NCBI RefSeq assembly: GCF_910592395.1 | Contig: NC_088320.1 | Span: 8,308,001 to 8,372,000, forward strand | Length of the DNA stretch: 64,000 bases | Direction: 5' to 3' | DNA from: Lineus longissimus | Taxonomy: Eukaryota; Nemertea; Pilidiophora; Heteronemertea; Lineidae | Part shown: piece after piece, positions 63,508-64,000 of the stretch | How positions within the stretch are numbered: position 1 is the stretch's first letter | Layout: every line of letters starts with the position of its first letter | Notes under the pieces: model-generated | Database searches by the model: none | What the model was told of the DNA's origin: nothing | What the model saw: only the letters and a program-made list of their open reading frames with translations | Position numbers and translations under genes: made by a program

Positions 63508-64000
63508 TCGCAACAGGTGCAAGAGAGTAACACGTCAGCATCGTTTCTCTACAGTACGTCAGTCAGAAATCTGGGTGTCTTTTTTGACGAACACATGTCG
63601 ATGGAAACTCATGTCAGTAAAGTCTGCTCTAGAGCTTTCTTTGGCCTCTACAAGATTCGTCAGATTCGCGGGATTCTGACTGTCGGCACCACCAAAACCC
63701 TGGTGCATGCGTTTGTTACATCTCACCTGGACTACTGCAATGCTCTCCTCTACGGCATCACGGAACAGCAGTATGGCAGGTTGCAGCGTGTTCTTAATGC
63801 TGCAGCCAGGGTTACATGCCTGATTCCCAAGTTTGACCGCATCAGTCCGGTTCTGATGCGGCTCCATTTGCTGCCTGTCAAGGCAAGGGTTGAGTTTAAG
63901 ATACCCTTGCTCACATACAAGGCAGTCCATGGAGCGGCACCGGCTTACCTGACTGATATGGTACAACGCCGACGTGGGTCAGCCTATTCCCTCAGAGCTG
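63508..64000 (+). mobile_element. 5'-truncated non-LTR retrotransposon 3' end, copy C (cut)
   Basis: Same insertion in the third unit, interrupted by the end of the window. Confidence 0.85.

Larger units (their letters stand above)
55448..64000. repeat. tandem segmental array, copy C, cut by the window end
   Basis: Starts with the same bases as 44,713 onward and runs in register with copy B, about 10.73 kb apart, to the end of the window inside the reverse-transcriptase fragment. Confidence 0.92.

Overview
The window is metazoan nuclear DNA, probably from a marine invertebrate. Genes have introns with GT/AG boundaries, there is an extracellular PAN/CUB mosaic receptor with phase-1 introns, and there are several classes of animal transposon, microsatellites and a SINE-like repeat. 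I cannot name the species. No bacterial operon, rRNA gene, functional tRNA gene or CRISPR array was seen.

Layout. 1-4,630 is gene-poor and holds a decayed non-LTR reverse transcriptase (about 720-2,130). 4,631-5,171 is a Harbinger-like MITE. 5,218-13,595 (minus strand) is an 11-exon receptor gene: signal peptide, four PAN/apple domains, three CUB domains, a Ser/Thr-rich stalk and one membrane helix. From about 14,199 to the window end lies a tandem segmental array with a period of about 10.7 kb: copy A (14,199-26,252), copy B (44,713-55,447) and copy C (55,448-64,000, cut by the window). Each copy carries a three-exon gene for a small secreted four-cysteine peptide, a decayed SLC35G/EamA-like transporter split by a Tc1-like element, 3' pieces of two kinds of non-LTR retrotransposon and, in A and B, a fossil piece of Polinton DNA polymerase. 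Copy A also has a Kolobok-like element with a THAP ORF.

Between copies A and B sits a full-length 18,454-bp Polinton/Maverick (26,253-44,706). It has 6-bp target duplications (AATGTG), AG...CT ends, and an exact empty site at 55,442-55,447 in the B/C junction. It encodes a major capsid protein (frame-broken), a penton-like protein, a packaging ATPase, an rve integrase with a chromodomain, a protein-primed family B DNA polymerase, a zinc-finger/HNH protein and several structural or unknown proteins. Integrase and polymerase would copy and paste the element; the capsid genes and ATPase make it virus-like.

Three things stand out. (1) Each Polinton end is itself a hairpin of about 130 bp, and the two ends have diverged while each stayed self-complementary. 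(2) A 30-bp double-hairpin repeat is scattered only inside the Polinton, in intergenic DNA and in frame within most of its larger genes, with compensatory stem changes. (3) The tandem array amplifies a secreted peptide gene with a 7-nt microexon, a KR cleavage site and a C-terminal Gly-Lys amidation signal; copies differ mostly by amino-acid-changing substitutions.
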